Source of the DNA: Sphingobium quisquiliarum P25
Lineage (GTDB): Bacteria > Pseudomonadota > Alphaproteobacteria > Sphingomonadales > Sphingomonadaceae
DNA: 64,000 bases
Reading direction: 5' to 3'
NCBI RefSeq assembly: GCF_000445065.1
Contig: NZ_ATHO01000014.1
Span: 1 to 64,000, forward strand
Under the pieces are notes generated by a model. The model did no database searches. It was not told the DNA's origin and was given only the letters and a program-made list of their open reading frames with translations. Below are positions 53,324-61,889 of this stretch, piece by piece; the first letter of the stretch is position 1, and each line of letters begins with the position of its first letter. The translations under genes were made by a program, and so were the position numbers.

Positions 53324-55603
53324 TTATTCGAACACCATCCCGTCGTGGCCGATTGTGATGTGCGCGGGCGCGAGTCCCTGTAGCCGCCGTTCATGCGCAG
53401 CTTCATAGGCGGCCTCCAGGCTGCGCGTATGCGCCGTGGTGTCGAACAGGGGCGATGATTTCCTGTTCACGGCCAGGCGCGCCTTCAACGCAGCGAGCTT
53501 TTCGGGAGAATGCGCCAGTTCCAGCGCCATCGCCTCATAATGATCGGGCGATGAGGCGATAAGATCCGGCATGTCGAGAGCAGACAGGAGGCTGGCGCCG
53601 ACGCGGGATGCGAACTGTTCACCGGCAACCGTCAGCATCGGCAATCCGCCCCAGAGCGCGTCGCTTGCGGTGGTATGGGCATTGACCACAAAGGTATCGA
53701 GGAAAAGATCGGCATGGATGTGGCGCGCAAGATGATCTGCGTGGGGCATCTTTTCAGCGAAGACCAGCCGCGCCGGGTCCACGCCGCGCAGCCTTGCCTG
53801 TTCCTGCAAATTGACCTGTGCCCAGGGGTTGGAGCGGATGAGCCACAAGACGCTGCCTTCAACCTGCTTTAGCAGCCGCATCCAGATGTCGAACTCGCGC
53901 GGCCCGATCTTCCAGTTCTGGTTGAAACAGCAGAAGACGAAACCATCCCTGGGAAGTCCAAGTTCGGTACGGTCGGCCGGGCAGTACCCGATTGTGCGAT
54001 GGTCGTCATTGGTCTGATAGCTGCCGGGAAGCCGGATGACCTGTTCGGCGTAATGAACTTCCGCCCCGGCCGGGACGACTACTTCGTCGGCGACGATATA
54101 GTCGAGGAAGTTCGCGCCGATCGTGCCGGGATAGCCCAGATAACCGATCTGCACAGGGGCCATGCGTCCGGCAAAGAGCGACAGCCGCGCGTCGCGCGTA
54201 TGCCCCTTCAAATCCACGGCGATGTCGAGCGCGTCTGCACGAACGCGTTCGAGCACCTCGGCATCGCTCATTTCGCGGATGTCGGTAAAGGCGTCTAGAT
54301 AGGTCAGCAGCGCCTGGCGGCGGCCTGATCCGTCATCCGCGCCAAAGCTGTAGGCCCGTATCTCGAACCGCTCACGATCATGTTCGCGAAGCAACCCCGA
54401 CATCAGATGAAGCGTGGCGTGGTCGTGAAAGTCCGCCGAAAAATAACCGATCCGAATTTTGCCTCCCGGCTGGCGGTCGGGCGGCGCGAAGGCTGGACTG
54501 CGATTCGGCATGGCTGCCTGCGCAACGATCCGCGCGCGGGCGAAAAGCCGGGCAGGATCGTCTTCGAACGGCAGCGCTATGAAGGGCGGTATGGGATCAT
54601 TGCCCTTTGCCGCCTGAATCGGAAGCGCGGAAAATTGGTCGCGCCGTGTCCAGTCGCATATATGCGCTTCAAGGTAGAGAAGCTGGGCGCTGACATGGTG
54701 ATCGGAAGGCAGGATGTCGTGCGCGCGCGAAAATGCCTCGTGCGCTTCGTTCAAAGCCCCCGCGAGCGTCAAGCCATTGGCGAGATTGATGAAGGCCCGG
54801 CCATTTGCCGGATCGATGGATGCGGCCTGGCGGAACGAAGCTATCGCGCTTTCCGTCCTTCCTTCCGCTAATTGCGCCGACGCCAGATTGGTCCAGCCAT
54901 CGAAATGATAGGGACGAAGGCGGGTAAGGCGCTCATAGCAATCCATGGCCTGCGCATATCGCCGGTTTTCGCGATGCAGATTGCCCAGATTATAATGGAC
55001 ATCCGCATAGTCCGGCTGGATCGCCAGCGCCGCCCCATATGCGTCTGCGGCGGAGTCCGGCCGGTCCTGTGCCGCATACAAATTGGCCAGATTATACCAT
55101 GCTTGCGCATAGTCCGGGTTCAGCCGCGTCGCCTCCAGATAGCAGGCTTCGGCCTCCTGCAACTGACCCATCTGCCGCAGCGCGATTCCAAGATTGTTGT
55201 GATGGACCGGATCTGATGGATGGCTCTCGATCGCCTTGCGCAGAGCCGTTGAAGCAAGCGCCGGATTGTCGAGCCCAAGATAGGCGACCCCCAGCACCCC
55301 CTGAAGGGCGGACAATTGGGGGAAGGTGCGGGCGAGCTTTTCCGAACGGATCGCCATTTGCTCATAATCCGCATCGGCATGGAGCTTGCCGATCTCCGCC
55401 AGTTCGGCCTGGAGGAATGTTTGGGGATCTTGCTCTGGCTGGCGGAGCCGCGATAGCTCGTTGTGCGCCTTGCGATTGTTGGGGTGTCTGGCCAGCACCT
55501 CCTCCAGCAGGCGCCGCGCTTCGCCGCCGTCGCCCCGCTTTTCAGCACGCTTCGCTTTCAGGAATATCGCTTCTAAGCCGCCGGACATGGGCCCATCCAT
55601 CAT
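53324..55603 (-). CDS. TPR-containing GT41 (O-GlcNAc-transferase-like) glycosyltransferase
   Basis: The 759-residue protein has N-terminal TPR repeats (about residues 10-310; for example GEARRLLEEVLARHPNNRKA, YAQAWYNLANLYAAQDRPDS) and a C-terminal SPINDLY/OGT-like catalytic domain: DFHDHATLHLM, VQIGYLGYPGTIGANFLDYI, FCCFNQNWKIGP, and VNAHTTASDALWGGLPMLT. Proteins of this group transfer sugars to Ser/Thr of proteins such as flagellin or surface proteins. It is followed by the GT32-methyltransferase gene. The acceptor is not seen in the window. Confidence 0.92.
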   Translation of the reverse strand: MMDGPMSGGLEAIFLKAKRAEKRGDGGEARRLLEEVLARHPNNRKAHNELSRLRQPEQDPQTFLQAELAEIGKLHADADYEQMAIRSEKLARTFPQLSALQGVLGVAYLGLDNPALASTALRKAIESHPSDPVHHNNLGIALRQMGQLQEAEACYLEATRLNPDYAQAWYNLANLYAAQDRPDSAADAYGAALAIQPDYADVHYNLGNLHRENRRYAQAMDCYERLTRLRPYHFDGWTNLASAQLAEGRTESAIASFRQAASIDPANGRAFINLANGLTLAGALNEAHEAFSRAHDILPSDHHVSAQLLYLEAHICDWTRRDQFSALPIQAAKGNDPIPPFIALPFEDDPARLFARARIVAQAAMPNRSPAFAPPDRQPGGKIRIGYFSADFHDHATLHLMSGLLREHDRERFEIRAYSFGADDGSGRRQALLTYLDAFTDIREMSDAEVLERVRADALDIAVDLKGHTRDARLSLFAGRMAPVQIGYLGYPGTIGANFLDYIVADEVVVPAGAEVHYAEQVIRLPGSYQTNDDHRTIGYCPADRTELGLPRDGFVFCCFNQNWKIGPREFDIWMRLLKQVEGSVLWLIRSNPWAQVNLQEQARLRGVDPARLVFAEKMPHADHLARHIHADLFLDTFVVNAHTTASDALWGGLPMLTVAGEQFASRVGASLLSALDMPDLIASSPDHYEAMALELAHSPEKLAALKARLAVNRKSSPLFDTTAHTRSLEAAYEAAHERRLQGLAPAHITIGHDGMVFE

Positions 55604-55712
55604 TCGATAATGTTGAGCCGGCCTAATATATGCCTCGATAAAATATGGTTAATATAAAGCCTGCGCCTCCATGAAGCGCCTGATGCATGAACCGGCAGAC
55701 TGGCCCGCGTCC

Positions 55713-56965
55713 TTAGGGCGCCGGACGGTGCACATCTTCCAGGTGCTGCCGCAACAGATCCTTGCCATAGTCGTTCCCATTAGGAGTGCGTACGACCGTG
55801 TGGACGTGACATTTCGCAGGGGTCGCATTATTGAGCCAGACACCGGCATGATGATCGAATTCCAGCATAATCACCGGGCTTTGAATCCGATAATAGAAGG
55901 GCGTGTCATCGCCATAAGCGCCAACCCAGCTCCAATGCGTGCGGTCAAGGTGACGCTCGATCTGGGCAAGCTTCGCGCAGAGCGGTCCATCGGGCAGGTA
56001 AACCAGAAAGGTCCTTGCCAGGTCCATCAGCATGCTGCGCTGCGCGTGGTTGAAGGCCACAGCCGAAACGCCTTCGAACGGAACGACGCGGTTATCGCGA
56101 AAGGCCCCGCCAAGATGGAGTCCATCGCCGGGATGCCAGCGTCCTTCGGGCAGGTCGGTGCCCAGCATCGACGGAAAAATCTGCGCCTGATCGCGCAATT
56201 CCGGGCGTAGCGACTGCATCAGCGCCAGACCAATCTCTTCCTCTTCCCTGAACATGCGAAGCCCGGCATGCGGCCCGGTGTCGATGCGCGTCGGTTCGGC
56301 GCCCATGAAGGTCGGCGAAATCACCATCTGCCGGTCAATGATCATACAATTGAGCGCGAGGTGGTGACCGTAGAAATTCCACCCCCAAGGTGCGCTGAGC
56401 GATGGTTCGCCGAACAGCACGAAATTATAGCTATGCTCATTCATCAGCGCTGGCAGTTGGGTCAATTCGCCCAGAAAGGCATTGGCGATCATGCAACCGC
56501 GCGCCTTGGCGAATCCTGATGTGCTAAGGGAGGCACGGATCACGTCCAGCACCGCGTTCCGCACGGCCGTCCTGCATTCATCAGACGCAATCCATTGTCG
56601 TTCCAGAGGAACTCTGGGTTGCTCCAGCGGCGCCAGGCATCCGAGTCGATCGGATGACGCAACTTCGCTGCCTCATGGCCATTGACGGTTTGCAGCAACC
56701 GGCAGGCGGCCTCGAACATCTGTTCCGCCGGGGCGTCCTCATCGCCGAGTGCGAACAAATCCTGCTCGCACATTCCGTCACACGTCAACCCGTGAAACGG
56801 CTCAGCGGCCAAGGACTCCCAAGGATCGAGAAACAGGGCCTTCGCGCGCGGCTGCGCTTTCATCCTGAGCCCGAATTCAGCCGCCGTCAGGCCGCGCGCG
56901 CCTTCCAGCTTCGGGTGATCGAGAGCATAAAGGAGGCCGCGAAAGTCGTTAGACATTGTCATCAT
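55713..56965 (-). pseudogene. DUF3500 protein gene with a one-base frameshift
   Basis: The N-terminal part (56965-56583) reads MSNDFRGLLYALDHPKLEGA through NPEFLWNDNGLRL, then shifts frame and stops at 56540. The C-terminal part continues in the neighbouring frame as DECRTAVRNAVLDVIRASLS and on to 55713, with DUF3500 motifs (WGWNFYGHHLALNC, SPTFMGAEPTRI, RLHLGG-type, DHHAGVWLNN). The junction reads GLRL|DE as in intact family members, requiring one lost base between 56582 and 56583. Whole product would be about 417 residues. It is 45 bp downstream of Rieske (3), same strand. Real decay or a sequencing error. Confidence 0.85.
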
Positions 56966-57010
56966 TCAGCCTGTTGCAACCCTGCCGCGAAGATCAAGCG
57001 CTACGCCCGC

Positions 57011-58075
57011 TCAAGCTTTTTCAAGCGCTTCGGCCTGGGCGAGCTTGTTCAGATGCCGCCGCAGCATCACGCTCGCCTTGTCGCTGGCGAAGCTCATCTC
57101 GCGAAAATCGTCCCGCCGGTCGGCCTGGACCAGTGAGGAGATGTGCTCAAGCGCTTCCTTGTCCTCAAGGAACGCAGCACCGATGCCGGAACGGAACATC
57201 TCGCCCAGTTCGTCATCGTCCGTCGCGAAATCGCGCGCGAAGAACCACCAGTAATGGGTCGTGTCCTGATGCTCGGGCGTGATGAAGTGAAGGATGCGGA
57301 TGTGATAATCACGTGGCTCGACATCATCGCCGCCTACCGCCCGGATCGTGGTCGCACCATCGGCCGAGGCCGGCGAGCGATACCCCTCTTCGATCGTCCG
57401 GGTGATCAGCGGTTCGCGCAGACGCAGGGCGCGATTCCACAGCGGTGGCGCGGGAACGTCGCGATATAGCATATGCGAGAAGATACCGTCATCGCGCGTC
57501 TCTATTTCGATCGCCGCGCTGCTTTGATCCGGCACGCCGATACTGCTGCTATGAAGATGCTCGAAGTGCGACAGGTCGAGCAGATTCTCCTGCAACCCGA
57601 CATAGTTCGCATCAATATGATAGTAACCGGAAACCACGGCCCAGCCCGGCTCCGTGAAGGAATGATGCTTGGGGATAAGGGCGGGATCAGCCGCATCGGG
57701 TTCCCCCATCCACACCCACACCAGCGGCGCGCGTTCGACAACCGGATAAACGCGCGTACGCAAATTGCCCGGAGTCTTGGCGATCGGCGGGAACAGGGTG
57801 CAACGGCCATCGGGCGCGAACGTCATGCCGTGATAGCCGCAAGCGACCTGATCACCGACGCGCTTCCCCTTCGAAAGCGGGAAGGAGCGATGCGGACAGC
57901 GATTGTCCATCGCCACCGGCGCACCGGCTTCCGTGCGATACAGCAGGATGTTTTGGCCGAGGATCCAGCGGTCCATCAGCCCGCCATCCAGCTCGTCGCT
58001 CAGCCCGGCGACATACCAGGCATTGCGAATGAGCGGTGTCGCGTGGTCGGCGAGATCTGATCTGATCGTGCTCAA
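57011..58075 (-). CDS. Rieske 2Fe-2S aromatic oxygenase alpha subunit (3)
   Basis: The 354-residue subunit has CPHRSFPLS...CGYHG and iron motif NLLDLSHFEHLHSSSIG. Segments LVWVWMGEP and FAPDGRCTLFPP place it near LigX/VanA-like O-demethylases; it is similar to subunit 2 (48591). It heads the minus-strand transcript with the DUF3500 gene and is divergent from Rieske (4). Confidence 0.9.
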   Translation of the reverse strand: MSTIRSDLADHATPLIRNAWYVAGLSDELDGGLMDRWILGQNILLYRTEAGAPVAMDNRCPHRSFPLSKGKRVGDQVACGYHGMTFAPDGRCTLFPPIAKTPGNLRTRVYPVVERAPLVWVWMGEPDAADPALIPKHHSFTEPGWAVVSGYYHIDANYVGLQENLLDLSHFEHLHSSSIGVPDQSSAAIEIETRDDGIFSHMLYRDVPAPPLWNRALRLREPLITRTIEEGYRSPASADGATTIRAVGGDDVEPRDYHIRILHFITPEHQDTTHYWWFFARDFATDDDELGEMFRSGIGAAFLEDKEALEHISSLVQADRRDDFREMSFASDKASVMLRRHLNKLAQAEALEKA

Positions 58076-58133
58076 TGTTCCTTCTCCTGCAAGCTTGGTA
58101 TCGCGACCACCGTCCCTATCTGCACCGTGATAG

Positions 58134-58147
58134 TTTTTCTAGAAAAA
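58134..58147. promoter_or_regulatory. 14-bp AT-rich palindrome between divergent Rieske genes
   Basis: TTTTTCTAGAAAAA is a perfect palindrome in the 184-bp region between Rieske (3) and Rieske (4). It is in the middle of an AT-rich stretch otherwise rare in the window. Could be a shared operator or simple AT-rich promoter DNA. Confidence 0.35.
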
Positions 58148-58259
58148 TATTATTTTTATTGCGGCCGGAGCATGGTAGGCCGCACCTGTTCAGCCAATGT
58201 CCGCGCGGCCGCCCCGTGCCTGATTGGATATGGCCTGATTGGATGTGGGAGGTGAAACC

Positions 58260-59285
58260 GTGGGCTTTGTACGGAACAACTGGTATGCCGTGGCGCGAGT
58301 AGACGAAGTCGAGCCGGAACATCTGCTGGCGCGGCGCGTGCTGGATGAGCCGCTTGTCCTGTTTCGCGAGAACGATAGCACGATCGCCATTCTTGAGGAC
58401 ACCTGCCCGCACCGCTTCGCTCCGCTGAGCCTTGGCAGGCTTCGCGACGGCGCGGTCGAATGCGGCTACCACGGTTTGCGTTTTTCCGGCACGGGCAGCT
58501 GCGTCTTCAATCCGCGCGCCGACGGTTCGATCCAGCCGGGATTGGCGGTCCGCGCTTATCCCAGCGTGGAATTGCACGGACTGATCTTCGTGTGGATGGG
58601 TGATCCCGCAAACGCGGACCCTTCGAAGTTGCCCGATCTCAGCTTTCTGGACGGCGCGAGCTCAAACGACGTGCTGACAGGTTATCTGCGGACCGAGGCG
58701 AATTACGAACTCATCATCGACAATTTGCTCGACGCCAGTCATGCGGATTTTCTCCACCCCGGGCTGCTTTCGACCGGTGGCGCCTATGGACGGCATGTGC
58801 CGAAAGTCGATTATGCAGGCGATGAGGTGTGCGAGACGTTCATGCTCGAAAATCTGCCCACCCAGCCAGCCGTCACGCCCTATCTGAGCGAGCCTGGCAA
58901 ACCGGCGCATCAGAAGATGGTGTTCCGCTGGGTCGGCCCGTCCTTCGTCTATATTTCCGGTGACATCTGGCAGGATAGCGATCCCAGCCGCGTGCTGATT
59001 TCAAGATCGCTCCATGCGCTGACCCCGGAAAGCAACGGAGCGACGCACTACTGGTTCAAAATACGCCGCAATTACGACCTGGAGCGGCCCGTGCCCAATC
59101 GCGAAGCGGGGGTGCTCTATGCATTCGGCCAGGAGGACAAGCCGATGCTGGAGGCAGTGGCGAAACGGATGGGCGGCAAGAACTTTTGGGATCTGCGCCC
59201 CGCCGTCCTTCAAGGCGACAATGCGCAAGTCATCGCGCGGCGGCATCTGCGCAAGATGGTCAATGCCGAGCAGCCCCAAAGTTGA
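58260..59285 (+). CDS. Rieske 2Fe-2S aromatic oxygenase alpha subunit (4), VanA-like
   Basis: The 341-residue subunit starts at GTG 58260, preceded by GGGAGGTG 8 nt upstream (MGFVRNNWYAVARVDEVE is the typical VanA-like start). It has CPHRFAPLS...CGYHGLRF and iron motif NLLDASHADFLHPG, the VanA/DdmC-type spacing. It is likely an O-demethylase or N/C-oxygenase on a substituted aromatic acid. Divergent from Rieske (3). Confidence 0.92.
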   Translation: MGFVRNNWYAVARVDEVEPEHLLARRVLDEPLVLFRENDSTIAILEDTCPHRFAPLSLGRLRDGAVECGYHGLRFSGTGSCVFNPRADGSIQPGLAVRAYPSVELHGLIFVWMGDPANADPSKLPDLSFLDGASSNDVLTGYLRTEANYELIIDNLLDASHADFLHPGLLSTGGAYGRHVPKVDYAGDEVCETFMLENLPTQPAVTPYLSEPGKPAHQKMVFRWVGPSFVYISGDIWQDSDPSRVLISRSLHALTPESNGATHYWFKIRRNYDLERPVPNREAGVLYAFGQEDKPMLEAVAKRMGGKNFWDLRPAVLQGDNAQVIARRHLRKMVNAEQPQS

Positions 59286-59383
59286 CGATGGGCATGAGGG
59301 CCGCCTGTTAGGATAATGCCGTCCCAACAGGCACCTCCCTGGCGAAGGCAGCTACGGATCGGGCCTAAGGCGATGGCCCAGGC

Positions 59384-59404
59384 ATCATGAATAGAAATCA
59401 TGAT
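59384..59404. repeat. Inverted repeat in the 253-bp gap between convergent genes
   Basis: ATCATGA and TCATGAT separated by 7 nt lie between Rieske (4) and the convergent GntR gene. The stem is only 7 bp and AT-rich and no T run follows, so terminator function is doubtful. The rest of the 253-bp gap has nothing I recognise. Confidence 0.3.
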
Positions 59405-59538
59405 AGTCTGCTATTTGCGGATCACGGCCGTTCATGATGGCCAGCCCTTCTCCGAGCATGGCCGCAGGCCCAACCCTTGAACCGATGGGCACATAAGCGC
59501 AGCTGCCCGCGCGATCCGATCTCGATCCCGAACCCTTA

Positions 59539-60327
59539 TTAGAATGGCTGTGACGGCTTGCCGTCTGCCGCATCCGCGTCACTGCCGCGCTTCATCGCCG
59601 CACGGACTCGCTCAGCCGTGCGTTCAATATGCTTTTGGATTAAATCGAGCGCGAGTTCCTCGTTCCGCGCCAACACCGCACGCACCATGCGGCTGTGATC
59701 GTCATCCGCGCCCCGCGCGTCGCGACGGCCGCCGCCTCCCGCTTCGGAGCTGAGCAGGCGGTAGCGCTCACTCTGATCATAAAGCACGTTGTGGAGCCGC
59801 AGCAGCCATTCCGACCGGCAAGCGGAAATCAGCGCGGCATGGAATTCACGGTGCCGCCGTGTCCATTCGATCGATTCTGGAGCGGTCGCGTCGCCAACCT
59901 TGCGAGCAGTGCGCATCAGCCGATGATGCGCGGCAAGCACCTCGCTCTCCCATTCGTCGTCACCGCGCTCCATCGCTTCCCGGAGCGCTTCCCGCTCGAC
60001 GAAGATGCGTACACGGGTCACGTCGTTAAGTTCTTTGAGCGTGACCTCCGCTGCGCGGAAACCACGTTGGTCGGCAAACGATACCAAGCCTTCGGGAACG
60101 AGCCGCGAAAGCGCCTCGCGCACGGCTCCCGGCGTGACGGAATATCGCTGCGACAGTTCGGGGATCTTGAGGCGCGCGCCCGGCGCGATCCGGCCCGACA
60201 TCAGGTCGGCCCGCAGCTGCTGGAGCAACGCCGCGTTCAGGCTCATCTTGCCATTGCGCAAGCGATCCAGCGGGCGAAGCGGGGGGGATTCGGAACCTTC
60301 GGTTTTCTTGACTGCTACCGGCCCCAT
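59539..60327 (-). CDS. GntR-family regulator (FCD domain)
   Basis: The 262-residue regulator has a winged-helix GntR HTH (LLQQLRADLMSGRIAPGARL, SQRYSVTPGAVREALSRL, GLVSFADQRGFRAAEV) and a helical FCD domain with metal-binding His (RRHREFHAALI). It is the FadR/VanR-type subfamily, common for aromatic-acid gene control. The start may also be at the internal Met of MSLNAALLQQL. It is divergent from Rieske (5), with a GTAC-type palindrome between them. Confidence 0.9.
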   Translation of the reverse strand: MGPVAVKKTEGSESPPLRPLDRLRNGKMSLNAALLQQLRADLMSGRIAPGARLKIPELSQRYSVTPGAVREALSRLVPEGLVSFADQRGFRAAEVTLKELNDVTRVRIFVEREALREAMERGDDEWESEVLAAHHRLMRTARKVGDATAPESIEWTRRHREFHAALISACRSEWLLRLHNVLYDQSERYRLLSSEAGGGGRRDARGADDDHSRMVRAVLARNEELALDLIQKHIERTAERVRAAMKRGSDADAADGKPSQPF

Positions 60328-60664
60328 CTATTCACCCATCTGCGTCGGCCTTCCAAAACCCTGGCCGGAACGCCAGCATTGGTACTGGGGCATCCATGAA
60401 TGTCAAACTTCTATTTTAGGGAAGAACTCATATTTCCTTGTGCGATGCCGTTTGAGCTGGAGTGATGCATGGGCAGCCGCAATGCGTAGCCAATCCGATA
60501 TGCAGTGCTGGCTCCGGGGTCAGGGCTTGCTTGCCGATCAGCCCCACAAAACAGATTGACCGCCTTACCGTACGATCGTACTATGAAGTGGGTCGCGACA
60601 GCCCTTATTACCCGCGCGTCCTCATGCCTGAATGTCTATAATCTGGATGATCTGGAGAGAGGAA
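60328..60664. other. 337-bp divergent control region of GntR and Rieske (5)
   Basis: No gene is supported here. It contains the 12-bp palindrome at 60570-60581 and, on the minus side, the GntR promoter. Several short frames overlap it without any family resemblance. Confidence 0.6.
60570..60581. promoter_or_regulatory. 12-bp palindrome, candidate GntR (FCD) operator
   Basis: GTACGATCGTAC is a perfect palindrome 84 bp upstream of the Rieske (5) start. FCD-type regulators bind short dyads with GT...AC edges (GTnnnnnnnnAC here). Divergent regulator position fits. Confidence 0.45.
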
Positions 60665-61723
60665 ATGTTTGCTTCGAACTGCTGGTACGTGGCCGCCACT
60701 TCCGGCGAGGTCTCTGGAGAAGCGCCTCACGCTTGCGAACTGGCGGGACTTCACCTCGTCCTCTATCGCAAGCTGGATGGGCAGCCGGTCGCGATGGACA
60801 ATCAGTGCGCGCATCGATTGGCTCCTCTTTCACTCGGAAGAATCGAGGGCAACAATCTTCGTTGCATGTATCACGGCATCTGTTTTGACGAGCGCGGTGA
60901 TTGCATCGACGCTCCTGGATTAAGGGCACCACCGAAATCTCTAAGGCAAAAAAGCTATCCGGCCGTCGAACAAAATGGATGGATATGGCATGGGGAAGCC
61001 GAACTGGCCGACATTGGCCTTTTGCCCAGTACGGCGGCGCTTGATCCAGAGCATTGGCATGTCCGGTATGGCGACCTTCATCTTGCCACGGATTATCAGC
61101 TCGTGAACGATAATCTGTGTGATCTTTCCCATTCAGCTTATGTCCACAGGGCCACGTTCGGTCAGTTCGGCGAAGACCAATGGGTCGTCAATCCCGTCAA
61201 GACCACGCCGATCGATCGGGGTGTGCGGGTCGAGCGATGGATAGTTGACGCTTTGCCACCCTCTTATCTGCATCAACGGGTCGATTCCTGGGTTGCGTAT
61301 GACTATGTATTGCCCGGTGTGTTCCTGATGAAGGTGCTGTTCTTCGAAGTCGGCACCGCCGCCGAAGCGGAGTATCAGGAGCCGAAAGCCGGTGCGCAAT
61401 GCCTGCATGTAACGGCGAGCACCCAGGCCGTAACCCCGCTCAGCGCAGATCGCTCGCGCTATTTCTTCGCCTCCTCGATCGCCAGGTCGGAGCCTGAGGA
61501 GTGGGTGGAGGGCTTCCACCAACTCACGCAAATGGCCTTTGCCGAAGACAAGGCGATGCTCGAAGCACAGCAGAAGATGATCTCACAGCTTGAGGACCCT
61601 AAACTTGCTGCAACAAAGAATGACGAAGCAGCCGTTCGCTTTCGCCGTCTGATCGAGCAAAGCGCATCCGCAGTTCAACCGGCTCCTCCGAGACATGGAA
61701 ATCAAGACATCTTTATCGGTTAA
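60665..61723 (+). CDS. Rieske 2Fe-2S aromatic oxygenase alpha subunit (5)
   Basis: The 352-residue subunit starts at MFASNCWYVAATSGEV with GGAGAGAGG upstream. Rieske centre CAHRLAPLS...CMYHGICF; iron motif NLCDLSHSAYVHRATFG. It is closest to subunit 1 (46239). The normally conserved IWVWMGE loop is shortened here to IWHGE, a loss of two residues relative to the other four. Single-component type without reductase nearby. Probably regulated by the divergent GntR protein. Confidence 0.88.
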   Translation: MFASNCWYVAATSGEVSGEAPHACELAGLHLVLYRKLDGQPVAMDNQCAHRLAPLSLGRIEGNNLRCMYHGICFDERGDCIDAPGLRAPPKSLRQKSYPAVEQNGWIWHGEAELADIGLLPSTAALDPEHWHVRYGDLHLATDYQLVNDNLCDLSHSAYVHRATFGQFGEDQWVVNPVKTTPIDRGVRVERWIVDALPPSYLHQRVDSWVAYDYVLPGVFLMKVLFFEVGTAAEAEYQEPKAGAQCLHVTASTQAVTPLSADRSRYFFASSIARSEPEEWVEGFHQLTQMAFAEDKAMLEAQQKMISQLEDPKLAATKNDEAAVRFRRLIEQSASAVQPAPPRHGNQDIFIG

Positions 61724-61889
61724 GCGGCAACATCGCTCGTTGACTGAGCAAAAGAGGCGCCTGGAAAGTCGTTTAGATAGCCGGGCGGTGCTTCGCCGTG
61801 GATGGCGGGTGCATCGATAGAGTTACCAGTCTTAGTTTCCCACTCCTGACCTTTGCGGTTTGAGGTTGGTGCCAACATTAACCGCAATT

